Part shown: positions 26,236 through 35,947 of the stretch, piece after piece
How the letters are laid out: each line of letters begins with the position of its first letter
Position numbering within the stretch: position 1 is the stretch's first letter
NCBI RefSeq assembly: GCF_013778455.1
Contig: NZ_JACEHE010000032.1
Span: forward strand, 17,583-81,582
Reading direction: 5' to 3'
Length of the DNA: 64,000 bases
From: Streptomyces himalayensis subsp. himalayensis
GTDB lineage: Bacteria > Actinomycetota > Actinomycetes > Streptomycetales > Streptomycetaceae
The notes under the pieces: model-generated
Database searches by the model: none
Told to the model about the DNA's origin: nothing
Seen by the model: the letters and a program-made list of their open reading frames with translations, nothing else
Position numbers and translations under genes: made by a program

Positions 26236-27792
26236 ATGACTACCTCTCAGTTAATCCAGGACCCGAAGCCGGGGGCGGCTCGCCGGGAGGGGCGCCCCGG
26301 CATAGCCCTGACGGTCATCGCGGCCTGCCAACTCATGGTGGTACTCGACGCGACGATTGTGAACATCGCGCTCCCGCACATCCAGGATGCGCTCAAGTTC
26401 TCGACGACCGATCTCACCTGGGTCGTCAGCGCGTACACCCTGACCTTCGGCGGCCTGCTGCTGCTCGGCGGCCGTGCGGGCGACATCCTCGGCCGGCGCC
26501 GGGTCTTCCTGACCGGCATCCTCGTCTTCACCCTCGCCTCCCTACTCGGCGGACTGGCCCAGGAACCCTGGCAGCTGCTGGCAGCGCGCGCCCTGCAAGG
26601 CGTGGGTGGCGCCATCGCCTCGCCCACATCGCTGGCCCTGATCACCACTACGTTCCCCGAGGGGCCCGAGCGGAATCGGGCCTTCGGCGTCTTCGCGGCG
26701 GTGTCCGCGGGCGGCGGCGCCATCGGCCTGCTGGCGGGCGGCATGCTCACCGAGTGGCTCGACTGGCGCTGGGTGCTCTTCGTCAACGTGCCCATCGGTG
26801 TGCTGATAGCCGTGCTGACCCCGATGTACATCAACGAGTCCGAGCGCCATCCGGGACGGTTCGACATCTCGGGCGCGCTGACGTCGACAGTCGGCATGGC
26901 CTCCCTCGTGTACGGGTTCATCCGGGCCGCCGAGGAGGGCTGGAGCGACAGCCTCACGCTGGGGTCGTTCGGAGTGGCGGTGGTGCTGCTCCTGGCCTTC
27001 GGACTCATAGAGAGCCGGGCCAGGGAACCGATCACTCCGCTCAAGATGTTCGCGGACCGCAATCGTTCCGGCACGTATGTGATCATGCTGAGCCTGGCAG
27101 CGGCGATGTTCGGCATGTTCTTCTTCATCGTGCTCTTCGTGCAGAACGTGCTGGGGTACACGCCGATCGAGGCGGGCCTCGCCTTCCTGCCGGTGACGGT
27201 CGCGATCGTCACGGGCGCGGGTCTGTCGCAGCGCCTGCTGCCGGTGCTCGGCCCCAAGCCGTTCATGCTGGGCGGCTCGACGCTTGTCGTGCTCGGGCTC
27301 GGCTGGCAGACGTTCATCAGCCCCGACAGCTCGTATCTCAGCGGTGTGCTCGGCCCGATGCTGCTGTTCGGCTTCGGTATGGGGCTGAACTTCGTCACAC
27401 TCACCCTCACCGCTGTCTCGGGCGTCGGCCAGCACGAGGCGGGTGCGGCATCGGGTCTGCTCAACGCGACCCAGCAGGTGGGTGGTTCGCTGGGTCTGTC
27501 CATTCTGACCACGGTGTTCGGTACGGCGAGCCGGGACGAGGCGAAGCCGCAGCTCCAGGACTTCATGGCGAACGGCTCGGCGGAACAGAAGGCGGCGTTC
27601 GCCAAGTCCGGTCAGCTGCCCCCGCCGTGGAGCCACGAGGTACTCGCCCACGGCATCTCGACCGCCTTCATCCCGGCCGTGGCGATGGCCGTACTGGCCC
27701 TGGTCACGGCAGCGCTGGTGATCCGGGTGCGCAAGAGCGACCTGGAAGCGCTGGCCGGCACAACCGGGACAGCAGGGCCCTCGGGAGGCTGA
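26236..27792 (+). CDS. MFS drug exporter, DHA2 (EmrB/QacA) family
   Basis: 518 aa from ATG. Fourteen hydrophobic segments can be counted. Family motifs include LDATIVNIALPHIQ in helix 1 (motif D1), GGRAGDILGRRRVF (motif A), LLAARALQGVGGAIASPTSLALI (motifs B and C region) and WRWVLFVNVPIG. The protein exports drugs or metabolites using the proton gradient. It is divergent from a TetR repressor with two operators between them, the standard inducible-efflux arrangement. The substrate cannot be predicted from sequence. Confidence 0.93.
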   Translation: MTTSQLIQDPKPGAARREGRPGIALTVIAACQLMVVLDATIVNIALPHIQDALKFSTTDLTWVVSAYTLTFGGLLLLGGRAGDILGRRRVFLTGILVFTLASLLGGLAQEPWQLLAARALQGVGGAIASPTSLALITTTFPEGPERNRAFGVFAAVSAGGGAIGLLAGGMLTEWLDWRWVLFVNVPIGVLIAVLTPMYINESERHPGRFDISGALTSTVGMASLVYGFIRAAEEGWSDSLTLGSFGVAVVLLLAFGLIESRAREPITPLKMFADRNRSGTYVIMLSLAAAMFGMFFFIVLFVQNVLGYTPIEAGLAFLPVTVAIVTGAGLSQRLLPVLGPKPFMLGGSTLVVLGLGWQTFISPDSSYLSGVLGPMLLFGFGMGLNFVTLTLTAVSGVGQHEAGAASGLLNATQQVGGSLGLSILTTVFGTASRDEAKPQLQDFMANGSAEQKAAFAKSGQLPPPWSHEVLAHGISTAFIPAVAMAVLALVTAALVIRVRKSDLEALAGTTGTAGPSGG

Positions 27793-27862
27793 CAGAGGTA
27801 GCCCCCCTCGGACGAGAGACGCAGCCCCCACTCGGACGAGAGACGCGTTGCGGTAAGACGTG

Positions 27863-27902
27863 GGTGCCGGGCCGTACACAACGGCGCAACCGGCCCGGCA
27901 CC
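27863..27902 (+). terminator. Hairpin after the exporter gene
   Basis: GGTGCCGGGCCG (27863-27874) pairs perfectly over 12 bp with 27891-27902 around a 16-nt loop. It lies 70 bp past the exporter stop codon in the convergent gap and probably ends that transcript. Confidence 0.65.
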
Positions 27903-27990
27903 AGCGGACGCCTCCGCGGACAGCGGACTCCTCCGCGCACCAGCGGACTGCTCCATGCCCAGCGGACTCTTCCGCGGAGCAGCGAGCTCC
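27902..27990. repeat. Degenerate 19-20 bp tandem repeats
   Basis: Units that begin CAGCGGAC and continue with CTCCGC-like sequence start at 27902, 27921, 27941 and 27960, with a partial unit at 27980. They fill the space between the exporter terminator and the end of the DUF4173 gene. A separate pair of CTCGGACGAGAGACGC copies lies just upstream at about 27807-27850. Confidence 0.6.
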
Positions 27991-28011
27991 CCAGTGGCTC
28001 CAGCGCATTCG

Positions 28012-29718
28012 TCAGCGGTACATGAGGTCCTGCCGTATCTGGTTGCAGGTCTCCCAGTTGTCGGTCAACGGCCGATCGTCGAGTATCCGCCGGGCTCGGG
28101 CCTGGCTCCAGCTCGTCGCATACCAGGGTCCGTCGCCGTCCCGGAGGTCCTCGGCGATGCTCTGTAGCACGCAGGAGCGCAGCGGTTCCTCGAGCTGGTC
28201 GAGGGCCGGTACGGCGTCGGCGGACAGCCCTCGCGCGTACTCGAGGTCGAACTTGCCGGTGTCCTCATAGCGCTGGACGTTGCGCTCCGCGATCAGGCCG
28301 TCGGGAGACAGCAGCCCGAAGGCGAGCACACCCGCCGCGGCGCTCGCAGCGACGACGCGCGGCAACCGGCCGGCGCCCCACACTCCGGCGGCCATGATCA
28401 GGAGGATGACGAGGCCGAGCCAGAGCTCCACGGCCACCACCGAGATCCTCAGCCGCGTCAGTCCATACGCCTCCACGTACATGTCCATGCGCCGCACCGC
28501 CGACGCTACGACAACGAGCGTGAGAACACAGAGAGTTCCCAGAACCCCCCGCACCAGGCCTCGATCGCCCGGTGTCCCACGCGGAGCCCAGCGCAGCGCG
28601 AACACGATGACGAGCAGCGTGAGGAGGGTGGCGATGAGCAACTGCCAGAACCCCCGGCGCGCATACGCCGCATACGTCAGGCCCGTCTTCTTCAGTACGG
28701 CGTCGTATCCGCCGAAGAGAACGGCGAGCTGGACGGCGTTGAAGGCCGCGAACAGCACGTTGAGCACGATCAGCGGCAGCGCCCACTCGACGCGGCCGCG
28801 GGCCCGGCCAGGGGCGACCTCGATCCGGTCCCAGTGAAGCGGTGCGGCGGCCGTGTGGGCGGCAGCCAGCGCGCCGACCACACCGAGGGCGAGAAGCAGC
28901 AGGCGCCAGGGCCCGTCCGCGACCGATACGTCGGGCATCAGATCACCCAGCACGTCCGCGAAGGCGGCGTCGGCCGAGGCGAACAGGGCGCCGAAGACAA
29001 GCAGCAGACCAGCGGTCACCACGGCGACGCGCACCACGGAGCCGAGATTGCCCCGGGAGCCGCCGGTCCGGTCGCGCAGACCGCGCCAGCCCCAGGACAG
29101 GCCCGTGAGGAGCGAGGTGAAGACGCCGAACGGGCCGAGCAGCACGCCGGGCCAGGTGCGCGAGCCGTGCAGCGCGAGCGAGCCCAGCGCCAGAGCGGAG
29201 ACGACGGCCAGGAAGGACGGCAAGTCGGCGTCGCGCAGGGCGGGCACGAGCAGCAGGACGAGCCCGCCGACGGCCCACGCCACCGTCCATGGGCGGGGCC
29301 GGCGGCCTGCGGCCTGGGCGGCGAAGAAGGCGCCGAGCGCGGCCGGGATCGCGATGATGAGCAGGTTGAGGGCCACACCGTCGCCCAGCAGCAGCATGCT
29401 GAGGACACCGGTGGCGAGCACCGACCAGAGCGTGGCTACGCGGATACGCGCGGGAGGCTCGCCGCGCAGGTGCTCGAAAGAGGGGCCGCCGTCGGGGAGC
29501 GGGGCGCCCCAGTCGGAGTCGTAGTGCGTGGCGACGGCATCCTCCTGCTCCCCTTCGCCCCCGAGCTTCCCCGTGGCTCCAGGGGCCCCGCGGCCTCCAG
29601 GCTTCCCGCCGCCTCCGGGCTCGACTCTGCCTGGAGGCACCCCTCCCTCTGCTTGCTCCGCTTCATCAGCCGGCTGCCCTTCACGCGTCGGCTGCGGTTT
29701 GGACGGTCTGTCGGACAC
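28012..29718 (-). CDS. DUF4173 multi-pass membrane protein
   Basis: 568 aa from GTG 29718, preceded by GGGAGGGGG. The first 95 residues are a Gly/Pro/Glu-rich cytoplasmic stretch. About 11-12 membrane helices follow. The DUF4173 signature is seen at LFGGYDAVLKKTGLTYAAYARRGFWQLL (read in two parts), with the charged loop RRMDMYVEAYGLTRLR. The C-terminal 110 residues are soluble and helical. The family is widespread and uncharacterised, often near two-component or drug-response genes. It is convergent with the exporter and shows no clear partner here. Confidence 0.82.
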   Translation of the reverse strand: MSDRPSKPQPTREGQPADEAEQAEGGVPPGRVEPGGGGKPGGRGAPGATGKLGGEGEQEDAVATHYDSDWGAPLPDGGPSFEHLRGEPPARIRVATLWSVLATGVLSMLLLGDGVALNLLIIAIPAALGAFFAAQAAGRRPRPWTVAWAVGGLVLLLVPALRDADLPSFLAVVSALALGSLALHGSRTWPGVLLGPFGVFTSLLTGLSWGWRGLRDRTGGSRGNLGSVVRVAVVTAGLLLVFGALFASADAAFADVLGDLMPDVSVADGPWRLLLLALGVVGALAAAHTAAAPLHWDRIEVAPGRARGRVEWALPLIVLNVLFAAFNAVQLAVLFGGYDAVLKKTGLTYAAYARRGFWQLLIATLLTLLVIVFALRWAPRGTPGDRGLVRGVLGTLCVLTLVVVASAVRRMDMYVEAYGLTRLRISVVAVELWLGLVILLIMAAGVWGAGRLPRVVAASAAAGVLAFGLLSPDGLIAERNVQRYEDTGKFDLEYARGLSADAVPALDQLEEPLRSCVLQSIAEDLRDGDGPWYATSWSQARARRILDDRPLTDNWETCNQIRQDLMYR

Positions 29719-29965
29719 GGGACCCCCTCCCGACCGGTCGCGAAAGGCCCACGCGCGCGTGGCGGTGTCAGTCGGCGACCTGTGTCTCGTTCGGCGCACG
29801 CCCGACATGATCAACAGGCGGCGTGGCCGAAAGGCTAACCCCGCACGTGACGGAAGGAGACCCGCCGAGCGTACTGTGGCATGACCGTGACAGTTGGCCC
29901 ATCGGAAGGCATCAGGCCGACGAACAAATCAGGTCGCTGCGCGGGGTCCGCCGGGCCCCATGCTC

Positions 29966-30874
29966 TCAGGGCGCCGCGCCCGTCCCCCAGGCCGGCAAGT
30001 CCTCCGTCCGGTTCAGCCATTCCGCCGGTGGCGCTCCCGCCTTGCACCCGGCGATCACGCCGCCCACGATGGCGCAGGTCGTGTCCACGTCGCCGCCCGC
30101 CTGGGCGGTGTTCCAGAACGCGTTCTCGTAGTCGCCGAGGCCCCGTGCCGCCGACCAGAGCGCGAACGGCACCGTGTCATGGGCCGTCGTACGGCGCCCG
30201 CAGCCGAGCACCGCGGCGACCGTCGCCGTGTCGCCGTAGTCGAGCATGTCCCGGGCCCGTCGAAGCCCGGCCCCGACGGCGCTGCGCGGCACCAGGGCGA
30301 TGACGCCGTCGAGCAGCGACTCGGGCGTGGGAGGGCCCGAGGGATCCGCCGCCAGCGCTGCCGCCGCGGCGACGGCCATGGCGCCCACGACGGCCTCACG
30401 GTGCTGATGCGTGGGGTAGGCCGAGATCTCCGCCTGGTGCGTGGCCTGCTCGGGGTCGTCCGCGTACCAGGCGCCGAGGGGCGCGATCCGCATCGCGGCG
30501 CCGTTGCCCCAGGAACCCTGCCCTTTGAACAGCGCGGCGGACAGCTCGCGCCAGTCGCCGCCCTCGCGGATCTGGCGCAGCAACCGGTTCACCGCGGGCC
30601 CGTAGCCGCGGTCGAAGTCGTGGTGCTCCGCGAACGACTGGGCCAGCGCGTCCTGGTCGATCCGGTGATGCGCGGCCAGGACGGCCACGATGGAGCACGC
30701 CATCTCGGTGTCGTCCGTCCACTGCCAGGGGGCGGGAGGCAGCTCGCGGCGCTTGAGCAGCGGATAGTTCGCAGGCACGAAGAACTGCGAGCCCAGCGCG
30801 TCTCCAACAGCGAGTCCGCGCAGGCTGGCCAGAGCGCGGCCCAGGCGCCCGTCGGGAGAGGAGTCAGCGGTCAT
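29966..30874 (-). CDS. ADP-ribosylglycohydrolase family protein
   Basis: 302 aa from ATG 30874. Family metal-site motifs are present: GDALGSQFF near the N-terminus, WTDDTEMA (residues that bind the first Mg), and GGDVDTTCAIVGGVIAG near the C-terminus (second Mg site). GSWGNGAAMRIAPLG is the typical substrate-loop segment. Enzymes of this family remove ADP-ribose from arginine or related groups, or hydrolyse ADP-ribose derivatives. The gene follows the histidine phosphatase by only 19 bp, so the two form an operon. The target is unknown; no ADP-ribosyltransferase gene is close. Confidence 0.9.
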   Translation of the reverse strand: MTADSSPDGRLGRALASLRGLAVGDALGSQFFVPANYPLLKRRELPPAPWQWTDDTEMACSIVAVLAAHHRIDQDALAQSFAEHHDFDRGYGPAVNRLLRQIREGGDWRELSAALFKGQGSWGNGAAMRIAPLGAWYADDPEQATHQAEISAYPTHQHREAVVGAMAVAAAAALAADPSGPPTPESLLDGVIALVPRSAVGAGLRRARDMLDYGDTATVAAVLGCGRRTTAHDTVPFALWSAARGLGDYENAFWNTAQAGGDVDTTCAIVGGVIAGCKAGAPPAEWLNRTEDLPAWGTGAAP

Positions 30875-30886
30875 CTCGCCGCCACT

Positions 30887-31546
30887 TTATCCGGTGATCC
30901 CGTACGGCTCCGGTTCGCGCCAGCGATCGAACGGCCGGTCCAGCGTGTACTTGCCGTTCTCCCCGAGAACGAGCATCCGCGTCTCGCCGTTCCCGGGATT
31001 CGACAGGCACTCGAACTCGGCCACCGTCCAGTGGAACCAGCGCATGCAGAACAGCCGCATGGTCAGACCGTGGGTGACGAGCAGCACGTTCGGGGGATGG
31101 TCCGGCGCCTCGAAGCTGCGGAACAGGCTCTCCAGGAACGCCCCCACCCGGTCGTACACGTCGGCGCCCGACTCGCCCTGCGCGAAGCGGTAGAAGAAGT
31201 GGCCGTAGGCGTCGCGATAGGCCTTCTGCAGGCGTACGTCGTCGTGGTCCTGCCAGTTGCCCCAGTCCTGCTCGCGCAACCGCGGTTCCTCACGGATCCG
31301 TACCAGTTCGGGGTCCAGGCTGAAGGCGCTGAGGGTCTCATGGGTACGGCGGTACGGCGACACGTACACGCTGACGCGTTCCCGGCCGAACAGTTCCCGT
31401 AGCCTGTCGCCGGTCTCCTCCGCCTGGCGCCGGCCCGTCTCGGTGAGCGCCAGTGCGTGGTCCGGCTCGCGCTCGTACACGGTGTCGTCGGCGTTGCCCA
31501 CCGACTCCCCGTGCCGCACGAGGACGATGCGCCGTGGTCGTGCCAT
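30887..31546 (-). CDS. Histidine phosphatase (phosphoglycerate-mutase-like)
   Basis: 219 aa from ATG 31546, with AGGG about 9 nt upstream; a TTG two codons earlier is possible. The catalytic motif VLVRHGESVGN lies at residues 7-17, with the second Arg in SPYRRTHETL, the Glu in REQDWGNWQ and the second His in LLVTHGLTMRLF. The substrate could be a phosphosugar, nucleotide or protein. The ADP-ribosylglycohydrolase gene follows after 12 bp, suggesting a shared nucleotide-sugar process. That link is inference. Confidence 0.9.
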   Translation of the reverse strand: MARPRRIVLVRHGESVGNADDTVYEREPDHALALTETGRRQAEETGDRLRELFGRERVSVYVSPYRRTHETLSAFSLDPELVRIREEPRLREQDWGNWQDHDDVRLQKAYRDAYGHFFYRFAQGESGADVYDRVGAFLESLFRSFEAPDHPPNVLLVTHGLTMRLFCMRWFHWTVAEFECLSNPGNGETRMLVLGENGKYTLDRPFDRWREPEPYGITG

Positions 31547-31668
31547 GTTCAAACCCTAGATCGATGTCCGGCGGTCGAGCACATGTACGGACCAACCGGC
31601 GTACGCGTCATAGCTCAATGCCACGGGACGACACCGTCCACATCACACATCCGCATCGCCGATCCACA

Positions 31669-32274
31669 TCACACGTTCCACGAGGGCTCCAGCTCCACGA
31701 TGTCGCCGGCCAGGGCCGCCACATCCGCGTCCGTCTGGGCCCGCAGGGCAAGGCGTTCCACGCGTTCGACGCGGTACTTGCCGTGTTCGGCGGCCGACTG
31801 CCACATCGACAGCACCAGGAACTCGTGGTCGGGCGCCTCACCGAACAGGCCCCGCACCATTCCCGGAGAGCCGGCCATGGCGGGGTTCCACACCTTCTCC
31901 TGCATCAGCGCGAAATGTTCGACGCGGTCCGCATGGACGCGGCAGTGAGCGACGCGCACCACGTCGGCATCCGTGAACCGGGGTTCGAAGCCGGTCTTCA
32001 CATCGAACCGGTGGTCGAAGAGCTTGACCTGGGCGTCCTTGAAGGTGCCCGACTGGGCGGCGGCGAGCCGGTCGTGGGAGCGTGCCATGAACGAGTCGTA
32101 GAAGGTCCGGCTCTCCCAGAAGGCGAAGACATGGGCCACCCCGGGCCTCAAGCGGCTCCAACCCCCGCCCTGCCCACGGAAACCCGGCTCCCCCGGAAGC
32201 CCCGCCCATTTCCGCTGCCCCCGTTCAAAACCGCGGCGGTCCACCACGGTGCAGCGAATCCACTTGACCAGCAC
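31669..32274 (-). CDS. YdbC-like DUF4937 protein
   Basis: 201 aa from GTG 32274 (start VLVKWIRCTVVDR); the longer open frame upstream runs antisense to the TerD-family gene. The sequence shows two alpha/beta barrel-like halves: FAFWESRTFYDSFMARSHDRLA and FLVLSMWQSAAEHGKYR. These resemble dimeric ferredoxin-like (ABM type) folds, and the match to YdbC-type proteins is strong. The function is unknown; related folds include monooxygenases and heme degraders. The gene is divergent from the TerD-family gene, 66 bp away, so the two may share a regulatory region. Confidence 0.8.
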   Translation of the reverse strand: MLVKWIRCTVVDRRGFERGQRKWAGLPGEPGFRGQGGGWSRLRPGVAHVFAFWESRTFYDSFMARSHDRLAAAQSGTFKDAQVKLFDHRFDVKTGFEPRFTDADVVRVAHCRVHADRVEHFALMQEKVWNPAMAGSPGMVRGLFGEAPDHEFLVLSMWQSAAEHGKYRVERVERLALRAQTDADVAALAGDIVELEPSWNV

Positions 32275-32340
32275 CGCGCCATCGTAAGGCCAGGGAGCAC
32301 GGCCCCGGTCGCTCTCAGTCGGAGGATCCTTCCAACGGCC

Positions 32341-32982
32341 ATGACGTCTACGGCTGTTGACCACCGCACCCAGGGCGCGGAGGAACCATACTGGACACCA
32401 GACGTAACAGACGGACAGGTACGGCCGCAGGCCGAATTCGGGAGGGCAGGTCTCTTGGCCAGTCTCAACAAGGGACTCAAGAAGGTCGAAATACGGCTCC
32501 GGTGGGACCCCAGCCCGCTGGGCCGTCCGCCACACGACCTCGACATCATCGCCGCGACGTACACGGCGGAAGAACCGTACGGAAAGCCGTCGTACGTCGT
32601 GCACTTCGGCAGCCGGTCGCCCGACGGCACCATCACGCTCAGCCGGGACAGCCGGACCGGTCAGGGCTTCGGCTTCGACGAGGTGATGGTCCTGGAACTC
32701 GAGCGGCTGGCGGCCGGGTACGCGCGCGTGGTGGTCGGTGTGATCATCCAGCAGCGCAGCGGCGACCGGACTTTCCAGGACATCGCCAACCCGCGCGTGG
32801 TGATCACAGAAGGCCATACGGAGCTGGCTGCGGACGACCTCGCACGGGTCGCAGACTCCACCGCGGCCACCGTCGCGGAGTTCGCCCGCGATGCCTCCGG
32901 GGAGTGGGAGCTCCGCGAGGCGCTGCGCGGCTTCGACGGGGATCCGGAGTCGTTCGCCGCCGTCATGGGCAGCCGTTCGTGA
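32341..32982 (+). CDS. TerD-family calcium-binding protein
   Basis: 213 aa from ATG 32341, with GGAGG 15 nt upstream; a TTG at 32455 is an alternative giving a shorter protein. The TerD fold is visible from KKVEIRLRWDP through HDLDIIAATY (Asp ligands), HFGSRSPDG and VVGVIIQQRSGDRTFQDIANPRVVI. TerD proteins bind Ca2+ and act in tellurite or stress responses and, in Streptomyces, development. The N-terminal 38 residues precede the domain and are not typical. It is divergent from the YdbC-like gene. Confidence 0.88.
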   Translation: MTSTAVDHRTQGAEEPYWTPDVTDGQVRPQAEFGRAGLLASLNKGLKKVEIRLRWDPSPLGRPPHDLDIIAATYTAEEPYGKPSYVVHFGSRSPDGTITLSRDSRTGQGFGFDEVMVLELERLAAGYARVVVGVIIQQRSGDRTFQDIANPRVVITEGHTELAADDLARVADSTAATVAEFARDASGEWELREALRGFDGDPESFAAVMGSRS

Positions 32983-32994
32983 TCTACGGGAACG

Positions 32995-33037
32995 CCGTGA
33001 GGGGCGGCACGGCCGGTGGCCGTACCGCCCCTCACGG
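32995..33037. terminator. Bidirectional hairpin between the TerD-family gene and nrdJ
   Basis: A 20-bp stem pairs 32995-33014 with 33018-33037 with one C-A mismatch and a 3-nt loop (GGT). It lies 12 bp from each convergent stop codon and can terminate both genes. Confidence 0.85.
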
Positions 33038-33049
33038 GCTCTGGGTCAA

Positions 33050-35947
33050 TCAGCTGCAGCCGCTGGTCGAGCCGCAGCCCTCGCAGATGTAGCAGGAGCC
33101 GGCGCGCTGCATCTTCGTGCCGCAGGAGAAGCACAGCGGGGCGTCGGCCTGGATGCCCAGCTGCATCTCCACCAGCTCGGCGCTGGTGTGCGCCTGCTTC
33201 GGGGCGGGCTTGGCCGCCTCCTCCTTGGGCGCGGCGGCCACGGCCTTCAGCTCCTGTGCCCGCGGCGCGGACTGGGCCAGGCCCTCGACGTCCATCTCGG
33301 CGTCGTCGATGGACTGCTCGTACGAACCGGTCTCCAGGTGGCGCTGGCGCTCCTCGGCCGAGTGGATGCCGAGCGCCGAGCGGGTCTCGAAGGGCAGGAA
33401 GTCCAGCGCCAGGCGGCGGAAGATGTAGTCGACGATCGACTGCGCCATCCGCACGTCCGGGTCGTCCGTCATACCGGCCGGCTCGAAGCGCATGTTGGTG
33501 AACTTCGAGACGTACGTCTCCAGGGGCACGCCGTACTGCAGACCGACGGAGACGGCGATGGAGAAGGCGTCCATCATGCCCGCGAGGGTGGAGCCCTGCT
33601 TGGACATCTTCAGGAAGACCTCGCCGAGACCGTCGTCCGGGTAGGAGTTGGCGGTCATGTAGCCCTCGGCACCGCCGACCGTGAAGGAGGTGGTGATGCC
33701 GGGACGGCCCTTGGGGAGGCGCTTGCGGACCGGGCGGTACTCGACGACCTTCTCGACCGCGGTACGGATCGTCTCCTCGGCCTTCTCGGTGATCTCGGCT
33801 TTCTCCTGCTCCTTCTTCTTGGCGGAGAGGGGCTGGCCGACCTTGCAGTTGTCGCGGTAGATGGCGAGGGCCTTGACGCCCATCTTCCACGCCTCGAAGT
33901 AGACCTCTTCGACGTCCTCGACGGTGGCGGTCTCGGGGAGGTTGACCGTCTTGGACAGGGCGCCGGAGATCCACGGCTGGATGGCGGCCATCATGCGGAC
34001 GTGACCCATCGCGGAGATGGAGCGCTCGCCCATGGCGCAGTCGAAGACCTCGTAGTGCTCCGTCTTCAGGCCGGGGGCGTCGATCACATTGCCGTGCTCG
34101 GCGATGTGGGCGACGATCGCCTCGATCTGCTCCTCCTGGTAGCCCAGGCGGCGCAGGGCCTGCGGGACGGTGCCGTTGACGATCTGCATCGAGCCGCCGC
34201 CGACGAGCTTCTTGAACTTGACCAGCGCGAGGTCGGGCTCGAGTCCGGTGGTGTCGCAGGACATCGCGAGACCGATGGTGCCGGTCGGGGCGATGACGGA
34301 CGCCTGCGAGTTGCGGAAGCCGTTCTTCTCGCCGAGGCGGATCACGTCCTGCCAGGCCTCGGTGGCGGCGGCCCAGATCGGCGTGTCCAGGTCGTCCATG
34401 CGGACGGCCGTGGCGTTGGCGTCGGCGTGCTGCTTCATGACGCGCTGGTGCGGCTGCGCGTTGCGGGCGTAGCCGTCGTACGGGCCGACGACCGCGGCGA
34501 GCTCGGCGGAACGCTTGTACGAGGTGCCGGTCATCAGGGAGGTGATGGCACCGGCGAGCGCGCGGCCGCCGTTCGAGTCGTACGCGTGGCCGGTCGCCAT
34601 CAGCAGGGCGCCGAGGTTGGCGTAGCCGATGCCGAGCTGGCGGAAGGCGCGGGTGTTCTCGCCGATCTTCTGGGTCGGGAAGTCCGCGAAGCAGATGGAG
34701 ATGTCCATCGCGGTGATGACGAGCTCGACGACCTTCGAGAAGCGCTCGACGTCGAAGGACTGGTTGCCCTTGCCGTCGTCCTTCAGGAACTTCATCAGGT
34801 TCAGCGAGGCGAGGTTGCAGGACGTGTTGTCCAGGTGCATGTACTCGCTGCACGGGTTCGAGCCGTTGATCCGGCCGGACTCCGGGCACGTGTGCCAGTG
34901 GTTGATGGTGTCGTCGTACTGGATGCCCGGGTCGGCGCACGCCCACGCGGCCTCGGCCATCTTGCGGAAGAGCTCCTTGGCGTCGACCTCCTCGATGACC
35001 TCGCCGGTCATACGGGCACGCAGGCCGAACTTCTCGCCGTTCTCGACGGCCTTCATGAACTCGTCGTTCACACGGACCGAGTTGTTGGCGTTCTGGTACT
35101 GGACGGAGGTGATGTCCTCGCCGCCCAGGTCCATGTCGAAGCCCGCGTCGCGCAGCGCGCGGATCTTCTCCTCTTCCTTCACCTTGGTCTCGATGAAGTC
35201 CTCGATGTCCGGGTGGTCGACGTCGAGGATGACCATCTTGGCCGCCCGGCGCGTCGCGCCACCGGACTTGATCGTTCCGGCGGAGGCGTCGGCGCCGCGC
35301 ATGAAGGACACCGGGCCGGAGGCGTTGCCGCCCGAGGACAGCAGCTCCTTGGAGGAACGGATACGGGAGAGGTTCAGGCCGGCACCGGAGCCGCCCTTGA
35401 AGATCATGCCCTCTTCCTTGTACCAGTCGAGGATCGACTCCATGGAGTCGTCGACGGACAGGATGAAGCACGCGGAGACCTGCTGCGGCTGCGGGGTTCC
35501 GACGTTGAACCAGACGGGGCTGTTGAAGCTGAAGATCTGGTGCAGGAGGGCGTACGCCAGCTCGTGCTCGAAGATCTCGGCGTCGGCGGGCGAGGCGAAG
35601 TACTTGTAGTCCTCACCGGCCTTCCGGTAGGTCTTCACGATGCGGTCGATGAGCTGCTTGAGGCTCACCTCGCGCTGCGGGGTGCCGACGGCACCGCGGA
35701 AGTACTTGCTGGTGACGATGTTGACCGCGTTCACCGACCAGAAGTCGGGGAACTCGACGCCACGCTGCTCGAAGTTGACCGAGCCGTCGCGCCAGTTGGT
35801 CATGACGACGTCACGGCGCTCCCAGACCACCTCGTCGTACGGATGCACGCCGGGGGTGGTGTGGATGCGCTCGATGCGCAGCCCCTTGATCACCTTGGCA
35901 CCCTTCGCTCGGGAACCTCGTGCCGGGCCACTCGCCGTCTCTGTCAT
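33050..35947 (-). CDS. nrdJ: Vitamin B12-dependent (class II) ribonucleotide reductase
   Basis: 965 aa from ATG 35947, with GGGAGG 4 nt upstream. The class II catalytic domain shows the redox Cys in QVSACFILSVDDS, the finger-loop motif NPCSE with its thiyl Cys and Glu, NTSCNLASLNL, and a C-terminal Cys pair region CFSCGTK...CYICEGCG that re-reduces the active site and may hold zinc. The enzyme makes deoxyribonucleotides using adenosylcobalamin and needs no oxygen. Its size matches Streptomyces NrdJ. The gene lies 160 bp downstream of nrdR on the same strand and is presumably cotranscribed. Confidence 0.97.
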   Translation of the reverse strand: MTETASGPARGSRAKGAKVIKGLRIERIHTTPGVHPYDEVVWERRDVVMTNWRDGSVNFEQRGVEFPDFWSVNAVNIVTSKYFRGAVGTPQREVSLKQLIDRIVKTYRKAGEDYKYFASPADAEIFEHELAYALLHQIFSFNSPVWFNVGTPQPQQVSACFILSVDDSMESILDWYKEEGMIFKGGSGAGLNLSRIRSSKELLSSGGNASGPVSFMRGADASAGTIKSGGATRRAAKMVILDVDHPDIEDFIETKVKEEEKIRALRDAGFDMDLGGEDITSVQYQNANNSVRVNDEFMKAVENGEKFGLRARMTGEVIEEVDAKELFRKMAEAAWACADPGIQYDDTINHWHTCPESGRINGSNPCSEYMHLDNTSCNLASLNLMKFLKDDGKGNQSFDVERFSKVVELVITAMDISICFADFPTQKIGENTRAFRQLGIGYANLGALLMATGHAYDSNGGRALAGAITSLMTGTSYKRSAELAAVVGPYDGYARNAQPHQRVMKQHADANATAVRMDDLDTPIWAAATEAWQDVIRLGEKNGFRNSQASVIAPTGTIGLAMSCDTTGLEPDLALVKFKKLVGGGSMQIVNGTVPQALRRLGYQEEQIEAIVAHIAEHGNVIDAPGLKTEHYEVFDCAMGERSISAMGHVRMMAAIQPWISGALSKTVNLPETATVEDVEEVYFEAWKMGVKALAIYRDNCKVGQPLSAKKKEQEKAEITEKAEETIRTAVEKVVEYRPVRKRLPKGRPGITTSFTVGGAEGYMTANSYPDDGLGEVFLKMSKQGSTLAGMMDAFSIAVSVGLQYGVPLETYVSKFTNMRFEPAGMTDDPDVRMAQSIVDYIFRRLALDFLPFETRSALGIHSAEERQRHLETGSYEQSIDDAEMDVEGLAQSAPRAQELKAVAAAPKEEAAKPAPKQAHTSAELVEMQLGIQADAPLCFSCGTKMQRAGSCYICEGCGSTSGCS

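Noticed and set aside
29817..29840. GGCGGCGTGGCCGAAAGGCTAA resembles the 5' part of a tRNA-Ser or tRNA-Leu
   Set aside because: No anticodon stem, T-arm or 3' acceptor strand follows.
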